Shown one piece after another: positions 10,485-20,950 of a stretch of 64,000 bases of DNA. The notes under the pieces were generated by a model. That model was not told where the DNA came from and searched no databases. It worked only from the letters and a program-made list of their open reading frames with translations. This DNA is from Pegoplata infirma (lineage: Eukaryota > Arthropoda > Insecta > Diptera > Anthomyiidae). Within the stretch, counting starts at the first letter, position 1. The number at the start of each line of letters is the position of its first letter. Location of the stretch: positions 332,275,038-332,339,037 of the forward strand of contig OY992536.1 in the NCBI GenBank assembly GCA_963921195.1. The letters run 5' to 3'. The position numbers were made by a program, and so were the translations under genes.

Positions 10485-11083
10485 CAAGTAAGAGTGTTAA
10501 ATTCGGCTGTGCCGAATCTTTTATACCCTCCAACATGTAAAAAAAATGCAGGGGCGTTTCTTTTTTTTTTGGGAGGGGGGGGGGGGGGTTGGGCAAATTT
10601 CTTCTCGAATATTAATTTAAAAATTAATTCTTATGCTTTTTGCGGACCGAAAAAACGGCATTTTCTAATTCTTTGGGTCCAAATGCAGGACTTTGAGTTT
10701 CTTGTAGCATTAAAATGTTAAACAAAAACTCAAAAAAATCATGAAAAAATGGTATTTTTCAGAGGTTGGTTTAGTTCTTCAAGGGGGAACTTTTTTCCCC
10801 CTGGTCCGATTTTGCTCATTTACGAACTTAACCTGCCTAGGAACACAAGACATATTCGACGAATATTATTCGTGCCAAATGTCGGGAGTCTAGCTCTTTT
10901 ATTTTGGACTGCATCGTGTTAACTACAGACGGACAGACGGACGGACATCGCTAGAATGACTTAGAATCGATCACTGATCATAAATAGATATACTTTATGG
11001 GGTCCTAGACCGATATTTTGATGCGTTACACACGGAATGACAAAGTGAGTATACCCCCATACTGTGGTTGGAGGGTATAAAAA
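10485..11083 (+). repeat. R1 dispersed repeat, full-length copy
   Basis: It starts CAAGTAAGAGTG, followed by the palindromic ATTCGGCTGTGCCGAAT and ATACCCTCCA. It includes GGACAGACGGACGGACATCG and ends TTGGAGGGTATAAAAA, so ATACCCTCCA and TGGAGGGTAT form subterminal inverted repeats. I recognise this style of repeat from fly genomes but cannot assign a transposon class. It has no ORF of note and contains a long G run (about 10571-10588). About 600 bp is the full length of the family. Confidence 0.75.
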
Positions 11084-11128
11084 TACTCAATTTCCCTGTA
11101 ATAAAATCTTACCCCTCAGCTCCACCTG

Positions 11129-11237
11129 CCATAATTATGTAAACATAAAGCAACAAACACACACAAAACAAAAACAACAAACAAACATTTGTTATTGTTT
11201 TGTGTGTGTTTGTTGCTTTATATTTACATAATTATGG
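11129..11237. repeat. Hairpin with about 43-bp arms
   Basis: CCATAATTATGTAAACATAA at 11129 continues into a CAACAAACACACACAAAACA segment, and the whole arm is complementary to the bases ending at 11237 with about one mismatch. It looks like a small palindromic MITE. Transcribed, it would give a near-perfect RNA stem. Confidence 0.85.
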
Positions 11238-11578
11238 AAAGTGGAGAAAAATTAATCAGAATATGAACATTTTATATAGGAAACATTTCTCAGAATCTAA
11301 AAAATATACTTCAAGAATTAATTTTCTATAAAAAATGCATCAGAATAAATAATTCTATTAATAATTATATTTTTCTATAAGTTTTGAAAAAATATTGATG
11401 AAATTAAAAAAAAGTCCAAATTATATGAAAATATGCAAAAATATGCATTTATACTAAAATATGCAACTACAAATCAATGGCATTTTATTGCAAATTCATT
11501 GATTCGGATAGATATTAAATTTATGTTATGTTTACACAGCTGAGTAAAAATGCATTTTCATGAAAGTACTTGCCCTAG

Positions 11579-12173
11579 TACACTCTAAAAAACGCATGTA
11601 AACTTACTATTATAAATTGGGTAAATTTTTGTTAAATAGCACGCATTATGTGTTAATATAAACACTAAATGCGTGTAATAATTTCAAACCAATTAAACAC
11701 AGCAAATTAAAAATATTATCCGTTAATTCAAATATTTTACACACAAATGTGTAAATAAAATTGTCGAACAATATACACACTCTAATCAAAATTTGTTGAA
11801 ATTTACCTAATTTATAGTAGGAAACTGGACTCCTACTATAAATTGGGTAATTTTACTCTGAATGTGTAAATTGAATAAATTGACCATTAGTGGTTAATTT
11901 AAATAAAAAAAGGTGAATAAAATATAACAAAAAAGCAAAAAAACAAATAAAACATGCGGATCCAGCCAGCATTGAACTCGCCACCTTCTGATTTCAAAGT
12001 ACACTTCTTAACCACTACGCTACAGAAGCTTACACTTTTATCTGGCGTGTTAGTTATTTAACATGTGTGGATGTATGTTGTGCGACAATTTTATTTACGC
12101 ATTTGTGTGTAAAATATTTGAATTAACGGATAATATTTTTAATTTGCTGTGTTTAATTGGTTTGAATTTATTA
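11579..12173. mobile_element. M1 MITE cluster: two truncated copies
   Basis: The piece 11579-11776 is an M1 right half in reverse orientation (TACACTCTAAAAAACGCATG to the GTCGAACAATATAC segment). At 11777 a second copy starts in forward orientation (ACACTCTAATCAAAATTTG) with its hairpin and tRNA-like block (11956-12029, minus strand). That copy breaks off at TTATAC when the next M1 begins at 12174. The first piece also interrupts the right flank of the 10118-11577 element. Confidence 0.75.
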
Positions 12174-13277
12174 TACACTCTAATCAAAATTTGTTGAAAT
12201 TTCCCCAATTTATAGTAGGAAACTGGACTCCTACTATAAATTGGGTAATTTTACTCTGAATGTGTAAATTGAATTAATTGACCATTAGTGGTTAATTTAA
12301 ATAAAAAGTGGTGAATAAAATATAACAAAACAAGTAAAAAAGTTAAATTCGGCCCTGCCGAATGTAGTGATACCCTCCACAATTTCAAAAATATTATTGC
12401 AAAAAACCTTATTTAAAAGGATATAACTTTTGAAAAAAAATTGGAATAAAAATTTCCGCAAAAAAAAATTAAAAAAAAATCCGCGATTTTTTTCTTTTTT
12501 TGTCAAAAAATATGTTAGTAGTTGTTTAAATACCATTTGGTGTTTAATTATGTTCACATATGTCAACCAGCAGCCGAATTAAAGCATTTTGTATTTTTAG
12601 GTTATGTTGAATGTAGTAAAATTTTTGAGGTGTCCTTACATTTTCGTTCATAACTTTTGAACCGCTGAACCGATATCGCTCAAATGCAATACCAAACTTC
12701 TCAGGAGAACTTCCAACAACTATGTTAAGTTTCAGTTATCTCCGTGTGATATTTTGGCCGTGATCACCATTTCCACAGACAGACGGACAGACGGACAGAC
12801 GGACATCGCTAGAATGTCTTAAAATCGATCGGGGATCATGAATATATATACTTTATGGGGTCCCAGACCGATATTTCGATGAGTTACAAACGGAATGACA
12901 AACTTATATATACCCTCTATCACTAAGTGGAGGGTATAAAAACAAAAAAATAAATAAAACATGCGGCGCCAGCCAGCATCGAATTCGCCACCTTCTAATT
13001 TGAAAGTATACTTCTTAACCACTACGCTACGGAAGCTTATACTTTTATCTGGCGTTTTAGTTATTTAACATGTGTGGATGTATGTTGTGCGACAATTTTA
13101 TTTACGCATTTGTGTGTAAAATATTTGAATTAACGGATAATATTTTTAATTTGCTGTGTTTAATTGGTTTGAATTTATTATACGCATTTAGTGTTTATAT
13201 TAACACATAATGCGTGCTATTCAACAAAAATTTACCCAATTTATAATAGTTAGTTTGCATGGGGTTTTTAGAGTGTA
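12174..13277 (-). mobile_element. M1 MITE split by an R1 insertion
   Basis: The left TIR TACACTCTAATC is at 12174 and the right TIR TTTTTAGAGTGTA ends at 13277. The two halves join when 12331-12942 (R1) is removed, restoring the AAAATATAACAAAA..ATAAAACATGCGG text that is continuous in the neighbouring copy (11925-11960). The tRNA-like block is at 12963-13036, minus strand. Confidence 0.85.
12331..12942 (+). repeat. R1 dispersed repeat inserted in M1
   Basis: It starts CAAGTAAAAAAGTTAAATTC with the palindrome ATTCGGCCCTGCCGAAT and ends AGTGGAGGGTATAAAAA. It is closely similar to 27172-27777 and more distantly to 10485-11083. The target M1 is known on both sides, so its boundaries are well defined. 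No target duplication longer than a few A residues can be seen. Confidence 0.85.
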
Positions 13278-13851
13278 CATTTGCCCATTTATTGGACTAA
13301 AAATAAATTTACTGAATTTTTTATTCATGAAAAATACCATTTTTGGACCCTTTTTTGACGCGGTTTAGCTCACGGGAGATTATCGCTAGAGCCCAAATAT
13401 TTTGGGAATCTTCATAAAACAAGTCAAAGTTAATTTTGAGGGGGTACAACTTTAATTTTTTTTTGCCCATATAAGGTGAGTCGGTCTAATATCCATATTA
13501 ATTTTGATCCGAAAATTGGCGGATCGAATATTATACGATTACATCAAATTTTATTATTTTTGATAAAATAATATCAAATTTGATTAAGTTTGATCCCAAA
13601 AATGGGTCTATCTAATTGTATTAACTCATATCTTATCTGTTAAAATTAGATAAATTTGTGTATAATTAGATGAAGTCTGGTAAATTATTTTTAGAAATTT
13701 AGTCTGGGGGGAAATTTCCCCCGCCTCCCCCCTTTTACACATGACATAATTATATGTTAATGTATCTTGTATCAAGTTTCCCAAGTAAAAATAAACATAT
13801 TTAACAATATATAACTTGATACAAACATTTTAGGTCATATATGTGGCATTC
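13278..13851. repeat. Spacer with a dispersed AT-rich repeat
   Basis: 13485-13690 (TTTGATCC..AAATTGGCGGATC, then TCTGTTAAAATTAGATAAAT) recurs at 17583-17760 and in part at 24541-24740. TCCCAAGTAAAAATAAACAT near 13779 is a mutated terminus of the CCCGAGTAAAAA family. There is no gene. Confidence 0.55.
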
Positions 13852-15535
13852 CACACCATATGTCCCACTACAGAAAAACATGTGTCCCGTACATTTCTGA
13901 ATAAGTTGTTTGGATAGCCCTATATGGAACTAAGAAAATTTCATTTTTGGTTTTTCTAATTTTCAAAAACTGGGCTTAGAAGGCGTGGTCAAATATTGGA
14001 AAAATGGTCAAACTTGTGGTGAGTTGCCTTGATTAAATATTTATCACATTAAAACGGAATGCACTACAATCTCAAAAATTTACCTTCTTATATAGTTTTG
14101 TATGGGCTATCGATTAATTTTTTTTTTTTTTTTTTAATTTTCAGAACCCGTTCTGATATTTTCCATTGTTTAAAAAGTCAATTTTTCAAAAATCCGGCCA
14201 CTTTTTTTAAGTTTAGATGTTTGTCCATCCACACAAAAAAATTCAGACACGCTTTTGGTTTTTTTGGAGAAAATCGCATTTGAATTTAAAATTTCAAAAC
14301 AATTTTGTAATTTGCTTGTATTTTCTTGTTTTAACGTTGCGAATGAGTAATACTAATTGCATAAATATTTCTCATACGCTCTGTTGAAACAAGAAAATAC
14401 AAGCAAATTACTAAATTGTTATGACCAGGGAAACCAAAAATATGCTCTAAAAAACACGTTTTATGCGCTTAAAAAATGCCCTTAAAAACGGAAAATATGC
14501 TCTAAAAACAATAAAATATGCTCTTAAAAAAAATCATGTCCCCTTTTTTGCGGTGTTTTTTTACAATTTGTTAGAGAATAGACCCTCCAAATACCGTTAT
14601 GTGCGGTAGTTAGAGGGTTAAATATGTTCTACAAAAATATTTGCCTTAAAATTTTCTACCAAGTTGCTGAATCTAAAGAAAACATAGTTTCATATACCGA
14701 TATGAAGTAAGAACAGGGGAAAATCCTTGTTGGATAAAAAATTTAAAAATAAATGTTGTCAAAAAAAAAAAAATTGGAAAAGAATGCTCTAAAAATTGAA
14801 AAAAAATATGCTCTAAAAATGCAAAAATATGCTCTAAAAAGTGAAAAAATGCTCTAAAAATTTAAAATATGCTCTAAAAATATGCTCTTATGCTAAAATA
14901 TGCTCTTAAACCTAAAATATGCAAAAATATGCTCTTAAGGCTAAAATATGCCAAAATATGCTCTAACAAATCGATGCCAGATTTCTTAAAAACTTCTGAA
15001 ACGGAAAAATACCTTACCCATTTATCAATAAAATGCACAAGAAAAAACATGATACTACATATTTTTGGTTTCCCTGGTTATGACATTTAAAATTCAATTG
15101 CGATTTTATCGAAAAAAAAAACGTGTGTCTGAATTTTTTTGTGTGGATGAACAAACGTCTAAACTTAAAAAAAAAAAAATTAAAAAAAAGTGGCCGGATT
15201 TTTGATAAATTGACTTTTTTAAAAAATGGAAAATATCAGAAAGGGTTTTGAAAATTTTCCAAAAAAAAAAAAAATTAATCGATAGCCCATACTAAACTAT
15301 ATAAAAATTTAAATTTTTAAGATTGTGGTGCATTCCGTTTTAAAGTGATAAGTATTTAATCAAGGCAACTCGCCACAAATGTGACCATTTTTCCAATATT
15401 TGATCACGCCTCCTAAGCCCAGTTTTTGAAAAATTGAAAAACCAAAAACACAATTTTTCTAAGTTCCATATAGGGCTATCCATACAAGCTATTCAGAAGT
15501 TTACGGTACACGTGTATTTTTTCGCTGTACATTTG
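13852..15535. mobile_element. Foldback FB-A, second copy, split by a hAT element
   Basis: It starts TGTGGCATTCCACACCATAT after TA and follows the 7697-8645 copy through both arms to TTCGCTGTACATTTG at about 15535, where the last terminal bases are lost. The right arm is interrupted by the hAT element 14426-15076. The centre is near 14340-14385 (AATGAGTAATACTAATTGC). Confidence 0.8.
14426..15076. mobile_element. hAT-type element with TATGCTCTAAAA array (651 bp)
   Basis: CAGGGAAACCAAAAATATG and its perfect complement form the ends. The 8-bp duplication GTTATGAC lies at 14418-14425 and 15077-15084, and the uninterrupted foldback at 8161-8170 shows the empty target. The interior carries more than a dozen copies of AAAATATGCTCTAAAA in direct orientation, crowded near both ends and densest at about 14780-14965. 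There is no transposase. The repeated motif is a good candidate for subterminal transposase-binding sites. Confidence 0.92.
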
Positions 15536-15722
15536 ACCATGTTCTTAAAATCAATGTTGGTTGGATTGAAAATTATGAAAATTTTCCTTGGATTTAAGAG
15601 CAGGTCTAATGCCTATCCGTGAGATATTTTCTAAATATTTTAAATGCAGTCACATGTAGAAATATATAATTTAAGCAATATTTAATTATATATGAACAGA
15701 TATGCTTTTATGTAAATCCATA

Positions 15723-17580
15723 TGGGGCATTCCATGTGAAATCGGACACTTTGAAAAACTTTTTTTTTAGATTTTCCCAATTTTTTTACAGTTTTTAGTA
15801 CCTTTCGAAAACTCCTTCGTGGTAAATTTTCAGATTTTTTTGATGACCCGTTCAAAAGATATCGAATTTTTAAAAATTGGTAGTTTGTTCCTTTACTCAA
15901 ACTTCTTTTAATCATAACTTCTTCAATAATGATCCAAATTTCAAATTTTTTTTTTCAAAATTTTTTTTTTTTATTTACTTTCTAAAAAAAAATCCCAAAA
16001 AATTCTTAAAAGCGCTCTAGTATGCGACTTTTAAGTTTTATAATTTAAATCTCATTTTTGAAAATGTTTGTACTCTTCGATTTTTTTGAAATTTTTTTGT
16101 GTAAAACTTCTATCAATTCTACAAATTTTTTGCCCAGGAAGATCGTGAGATAACGATTATTACTATTTTTTAAAATTTTTTGAAAAAATGTTATTGTAAT
16201 TTTCCAATCTTAAAATCACTTCTACTGCTCCAATGGTGCGTCATAGAGGGGTCCTTTATAAGACCGACCCCCATTAATTTTTACGTCTTAACATTTCTTT
16301 GGAACAAACTAATACCCTATCTCCAATTTCTAAGGGTGCTCCCACACAATACGACATTTTTTAAAATTTGTTCCAACCGCTCTAACTGCCCAAATAGTGC
16401 CCTTAGAGCAACAAAATGTATGACCGACCCACAATATTTTTTTAGTCCAAACACACCTACCCTCTATCTTTAACTGTTAAGGCGGTCCCCATACAATTTT
16501 TTTTATTTTTTGTAAATTTGTTTTATTTAATCAGCTTCTACCGGTCCAATGGTGCGTCCGAGTGGGGTCATTATTGAGACCGAGCCCAATTTATTTTTAC
16601 CCTACAACATTTTTTCAAAACCTACTATGGGGAGCCTACTTAGGGAGTGGAGATAGGGCGCAGGTATGTTTTGAAAAAATGTTGTAGGGTAAAAGTAAAT
16701 GGGGGTCGGTCTCACTAATGACCCCTCTCGGACGCACCATTGGACCGGTAGAAGCTTATTAAATAAAACAAATTTACAAAAAATAAAAAAAATTGTATGG
16801 GGACCGCCTTAACAGTTAAAGATAGAGGGTAGGTGTGTTCAGAGAAAATGTTTGGACTAAAAAAAAATTGTGGGTCGGTCATACATTTTGTTGCTCTAAG
16901 GGCACTATTTGGGCAGTTAGAGCGGTTGGAACAAATTTTAAAAAATGTCGTTTTGTGTGGGAGCCCCCTTAGAAATTGGAGATAGGGTATTAGTTTGTTC
17001 CAAAGAAATGTTAAGACGTAAATATTAATGGGGGTCGGTCTTATAAAGGACCCCTCTATGAAGCACCATTGGAGCAGTAGAAATGATTTTAAGATTGGAA
17101 AATTACAATAAAATTTTTTCAAAAAATTTTAAAAAATAGTAATAATCGTTATCCCACGATCTTCCTGGGCAAAAAATTTGTAGAATTGATAGAAGTTTTA
17201 CACAAAAAAATTTCAAAAAAATCAAAGAGTACAAACATTTTCAAAAATTAGATTTAAATTTTAAAACTTAAAAATCGCATACTAGAGCGCTTTTAAGAAT
17301 TTTTTGGGATTTTTTTTTAGAAAGTATTTAAAAAAACAAAAATTTTGAAAAAAAAAATTTGAAATTTGGACCATTATTGAAGAAGTTATGATTAAAAGAA
17401 GTTTGAGTAAAGAAACAAACTGCCAATTTTTAAAAATTCGATATCTTTTGAACGGGTCATCAAAAAAATCTGAAAATTTACCACGAAGGAGTTTTCGAAG
17501 GGTACTAAAAACTGTAAACATATTGGGAAAATCTAAAAAAAAAGTTTTTCAAAGTGTCCGATTTCACATGGAATGCCCCA
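15723..17580. mobile_element. Foldback FB-B (1858 bp, arms about 900 bp)
   Basis: The ends TGGGGCATTCCATGTGAAAT and its complement are flanked by TA. The arms match closely along their whole length and meet at about 16620-16660. The termini resemble those of FB-A (TGRGGCATTCCA), so the two may share mobilising machinery. The related empty text ATCCATATTAATTTTGATCC at about 13488 supports TA duplication. Similar open frames on opposite strands (16180-16473 plus, 16715-17122 minus) are mirror images of the arms, not genes. Confidence 0.9.
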
Positions 17581-17582
17581 TA

Positions 17583-17975
17583 TATACTTTGATCCAAAAA
17601 TTGGCGGATCAAATATTATACGATTATATCAAATTCTATTATTTTTGATAAAAGAATAACAAGTTTGATTAAATTTGATCCCAAAAATAGGTCTTTCTAA
17701 TTATTAAATCATATTTTATCCGTTAAAATTAAGTATATAGATTTTTATGTAATTAGATGAAGTCTGGTAACATTTTTTGGAATTTTAAACGTGAAATTCG
17801 AAATTATTTTATCAGATTGGATACATTATCAAGTAGAAGAGTTTTTATTGCATTCTTCGGAATTTTTTTGGGACTTAGAAAATTATCTAAAATTTTTTTT
17901 TTTTTTTCAAACATATCAGAAAAACAGCAAATCTTGGAATAATTGAGGATTATTCAATGGAAATAAATCCAATCC
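17583..17975. repeat. Dispersed AT-rich repeat, copy 2
   Basis: Related to 13485-13690 in its first part and to 24541-24740 in its second. The shared text includes TTTTTTGGAATTTTAAACGT and ATTTTATCAGATTGGATACA. The short plus-strand frames recur in both copies, but they are AT-driven and contain no domain I recognise. Confidence 0.65.
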
Positions 17976-17983
17976 GTGGTAAG

Positions 17984-18715
17984 TAGTGTTTGGGGTCCGG
18001 AAATTCCCGGGTCGGATTTCCCGGGAATTCCCGGGAAAACAATGACGGGAATTCCCGGGATTTTTTTTTAATTTTTTCCGGGATATCCGGGAATTTTGTA
18101 AAATAAACCTTTTTACATAAAAACGTTTATTTTACTTTAATTTTTACCATTTTTTTTTACATACAGGTATAATTAAATTGATATTTTTTGTATTTTTTCT
18201 ATTTGAATGAACAGTGCAAATATATATTCATAGGAAATCTGACCAAGTGTAAAAAGTATGTTAATATCATGAAAAAACTTAAAAGTCAAAAAATATACGT
18301 CGGTTAATGATAATTTTGCTGTCAAAAAAATATAAAAATTTTGAACCTAGAATTAACATTTCCAGAATAAATATTAAAAGTGCTGCCAACTATATTAGTT
18401 TTTTCTCGAATAACGCAGTTTTAATTTTTTTAGCTATTTTTTGCGATTTTTTGTGAAGCAAAAAGTTGCAATATTTTTTTTGGTTTGTTTTATTGTATTT
18501 CAGGATTTTTAACTTTTATGTTTTGATTTTTAATGTTTTAATTAATTGTTTATCTCTTATGAAACTGTTTTAATAAAAAGATAATAAAATTTTAATGTTT
18601 TTTATGATTTACATTAATAATGAAAATTTCCCGGGATTCCCGGGAATCCCGGGAAATAAATTACTTTTTTCCCGTTTCCCGGGAAATTAAAAAGTCCGTG
18701 AATTCCCAAACACTA
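17984..18715. mobile_element. hAT-type element with CCCGGGAATTCCCGGG arrays (732 bp)
   Basis: TAGTGTTTGGG and CCCAAACACTA are the ends. The perfect 8-bp duplication GTGGTAAG is at 17976-17983 and 18716-18723. Directly inside each end lie repeats of TTCCCGGGAATTCCCGGGAA type (about 18003-18095 and 18627-18690), themselves palindromic and far richer in G+C than the AT-rich core. There is no ORF. Same design as 6182-6530 and 59433-61081. Confidence 0.93.
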
Positions 18716-18939
18716 GTGGTAAGTTATGCTTATTAATTTTGTTTTCGAAAATTCTTTATTAAAATGCTATTTTTTACCTTCTTAGGATTCCTGGTGCAAC
18801 ATTTTTCAATAAATTATCTGAAGATGAGGATTATATGGAATAATGGAGCTGTGATGAGTTATTTTTTATAATTTAATATATAAATAAACATTTTACATAT
18901 TGTAAAAATAAAACATTACAAATATAAGTGCAACAATGA

Positions 18940-19250
18940 TTACGATTTGAATAAAATACACTGGAATTAGGCTTGAATTGAACTGGAATTGGGCTTGAAT
19001 TAAACTGGAATAGGGCTTGAATCCGACTATAATTCGACTATGGTTCGACTGGAATTACGCTTTTTTTGAGGACTTGAATTCAAGTGTTTTTACACTGTTT
19101 TGTTTGACTTGAATTCAAGTATCCGTTTCACTGGTATATGCTATTGAATTACAGTGTTTTTCAAGTATAATTCCAGGCTTGAAAATTGAAAATATGACTG
19201 GAATTACGCTTGAATTACACTTGAATTCCAGCAATTTGGCTTATTGGGTA
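18940..19250. repeat. CTTGAATT / CTGGAATT repeat field
   Basis: Units of 20-25 bp such as ACTGGAATTGGGCTTGAATT recur at least three times (about 18960-19022), followed by scattered ACTTGAATTCAAGT palindromes (about 19070-19120) and more CTTGAATTCCAG text up to 19235. It may be the inside of a further mobile element, but no paired ends were found. Confidence 0.6.
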
Positions 19251-19399
19251 TAATTAAATAAAAAAGTATAAAGAATTAATGCAAACAAATTTTGCCCTAA
19301 CAAAGAGAAATGTACAAGCTAAACTAAAGACTATAAAAGAATATACCACTCTCATTTGTTTTATGTACATTTGATAAACAAATGGAAAATTTTTATGCG

Positions 19400-20050
19400 A
19401 AAAGCTTAGACTTGGTGAAAAAGTAGTTTTGGTAAAAACAAATATTTTTTTTTAAGAAAAACAAAATTATGTTAAAAAATTTAATAAACCCAAAATTTTT
19501 GGTGAAAAAAAAAATTGATAAAAAAAGTTTTTGATAAATTTGATATTTGAATTTGATTTGATGAAAAGAAAAATTTTTTGATGTAAAAAAAATTGATGAA
19601 AAAAAATATGAAAAAAAATGTTTTTGGTGAGAAAAAAATTGATAATAAAAAATTTGATGAAAAAAATATGATAAAAAAAATGTATGAAAAAAAAAATTTG
19701 ATGAAAAAAAAATTAATGAAAAAAAAATTGATGAAAAAAAAATTGATGAAAAAAAAATTTGATAAGAAAAAATTTTTTGATAAAAAAAAAATTTGATGAA
19801 AAAAAAATAAAAAAAAATTGATGACAAATAAAATTTGATTAGAAAAAATTGATGAAAAAAAAATTTGATAAAAAAAAATTCGATAAAAAAAAATTATGAA
19901 AAAAAAAAAAAAAATTGATGAAAAAAAAATTTGATTAGAAAAAATTTATGAAAAAAAAATTTGATAAAAAAAAATTCGAAAAAAAAAAAATTTGAAAAAA
20001 AAATATTTGATAAAAAAAAAAATATTTGACGAAAAAAATTTTTTTTGTTG
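19400..20050. repeat. (GATGAAAAAAAAATTT)n low-complexity array
   Basis: About 650 bp of imperfect GATGAAAAAAAA / TTTGATAAAAAAAA units. The 144-residue Phe/Ser/Ile frame on the minus strand and the Lys-rich frame on the plus strand are by-products. It ends in an inverted pair around CACCAGCTGGTG (about 20076). Confidence 0.85.
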
Positions 20051-20218
20051 AAAAATAATTATGTTACTTTTTATTCACCAGCTGGTGAAAAACGGTTTTA
20101 TTCACCACGAGGTGAATTATCATCCAGGTTACACACCCAAGTTATTAAAATTTTTGGTTTTAAGAAAATGAAAATAGTAATTCTTGTTTTCTTTTTCGTT
20201 AATTGTAAGCTTATATAG

Positions 20219-20942
20219 TAGCGCGTCCCGAATTCGGCTTTTTTTCGAATATGAAAATGCTTGTCCCCTCAAAAGATGGGGTTTTAGGACCCTTTTACGG
20301 GAAAAATAACAAAAAAAGTTTTGGACAAAAAACCAGTTGGCTACCAGCGGATAAAGATTGCAGTCTTAGTGCATTTTGAAAAAAAATTTTTTTTTTGTTT
20401 TTTAAAAAATGTATGCCAAAAGTTGCGCAATATAGAGTACATTCCTGAAAAAATATTAATAAAATTTCCATGGAGTAATTTTGGTGCAGCGTTGCATCTT
20501 AAAGATGAAAAGTGTGACTTAATTTTTTTTTATTTTTTCTTTTAAGCTAAATTGGTCTCAGAACCTGCGCAAAAGAGCTCACATTCGTTAAAACTGTGTC
20601 AAAGCAGATTTTGAGACTAATTTAGCTTAAAAAAAAGAAAAAGTAAAAATTAAGTACACCTTTTGATCTTTGAGATGCAACGCTGCACCAAAATTACTCC
20701 ATGGAAATTTTATTAATATTTTTCCTCAAATGTACTCTATATTGCGCAACTTTTGGCGTCAAATTTTTGGACAACAAAAAAAAAAAAGTTTTTTCAAAAT
20801 GCACTAAGATTGCAATCTTTAGTTGCTGGTAGCCATCTGGTTTTTTGTCCAAAAATTTTTTTGTTATTTTTCCCGTAAAAGGGTCCTAAATCCCCATCGT
20901 TTGAGGGGGCAAGCTAAAAATATTTGAATTCGGGACGCGCTA
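20219..20942. mobile_element. Foldback FB-C with TAGCGCGTCCCGAATTCGG ends (724 bp)
   Basis: The arms of about 340 bp meet near 20570. The terminal text TAGCGCGTCCCGAATTCG is answered by CGAATTCGGGACGCGCTA-type text at the right. The 8-bp duplication TTATATAG (20211-20218 and 20943-20950) is perfect, and a related uninterrupted target occurs at about 33930-33950 (GCTTATATAGTCAAA). The TSD length fits hAT-like mobilisation despite the foldback form. A diverged end of the family is at 40640-40875. Confidence 0.88.
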
Positions 20943-20950
20943 TTATATAG

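Larger units (their letters stand above)
10118..11577. mobile_element. hAT-like element TAGGGCAAGTACTTTCATG (1460 bp)
   Basis: TAGGGCAAGTACTTTCATG at 10118 is the perfect complement of the text ending at 11577. Subterminal AATATGC repeats occur at both ends (about 10150-10190 and 11418-11475). The left flank is GTAATTAA. The right flank begins GTA and is then interrupted by an M1 MITE, so a full 8-bp duplication cannot be shown. It contains an R1 copy (10485-11083) and a hairpin (11129-11237). Confidence 0.7.

Noticed and set aside
10485..11083. R1 as a Helitron or SINE
   Set aside because: No CTRR-hairpin end, no 5' TC/3' AT target rule and no clear pol III boxes could be shown; left unclassified.
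11956..12029. Functional tRNA gene
   Set aside because: A/B-box-like text is present, but acceptor, D and anticodon stems do not form and the block recurs inside every M1 MITE copy.
16180..17122. Two similar open frames on opposite strands (97 and 135 residues) that look like a conserved protein
   Set aside because: They are the two arms of foldback FB-B read outward. The similarity is due to the palindrome, not to a gene pair.
19393..19827. 144-residue minus-strand frame rich in Phe, Ser and Ile
   Set aside because: It is the translation of the GATGAAAAAAAA low-complexity array.
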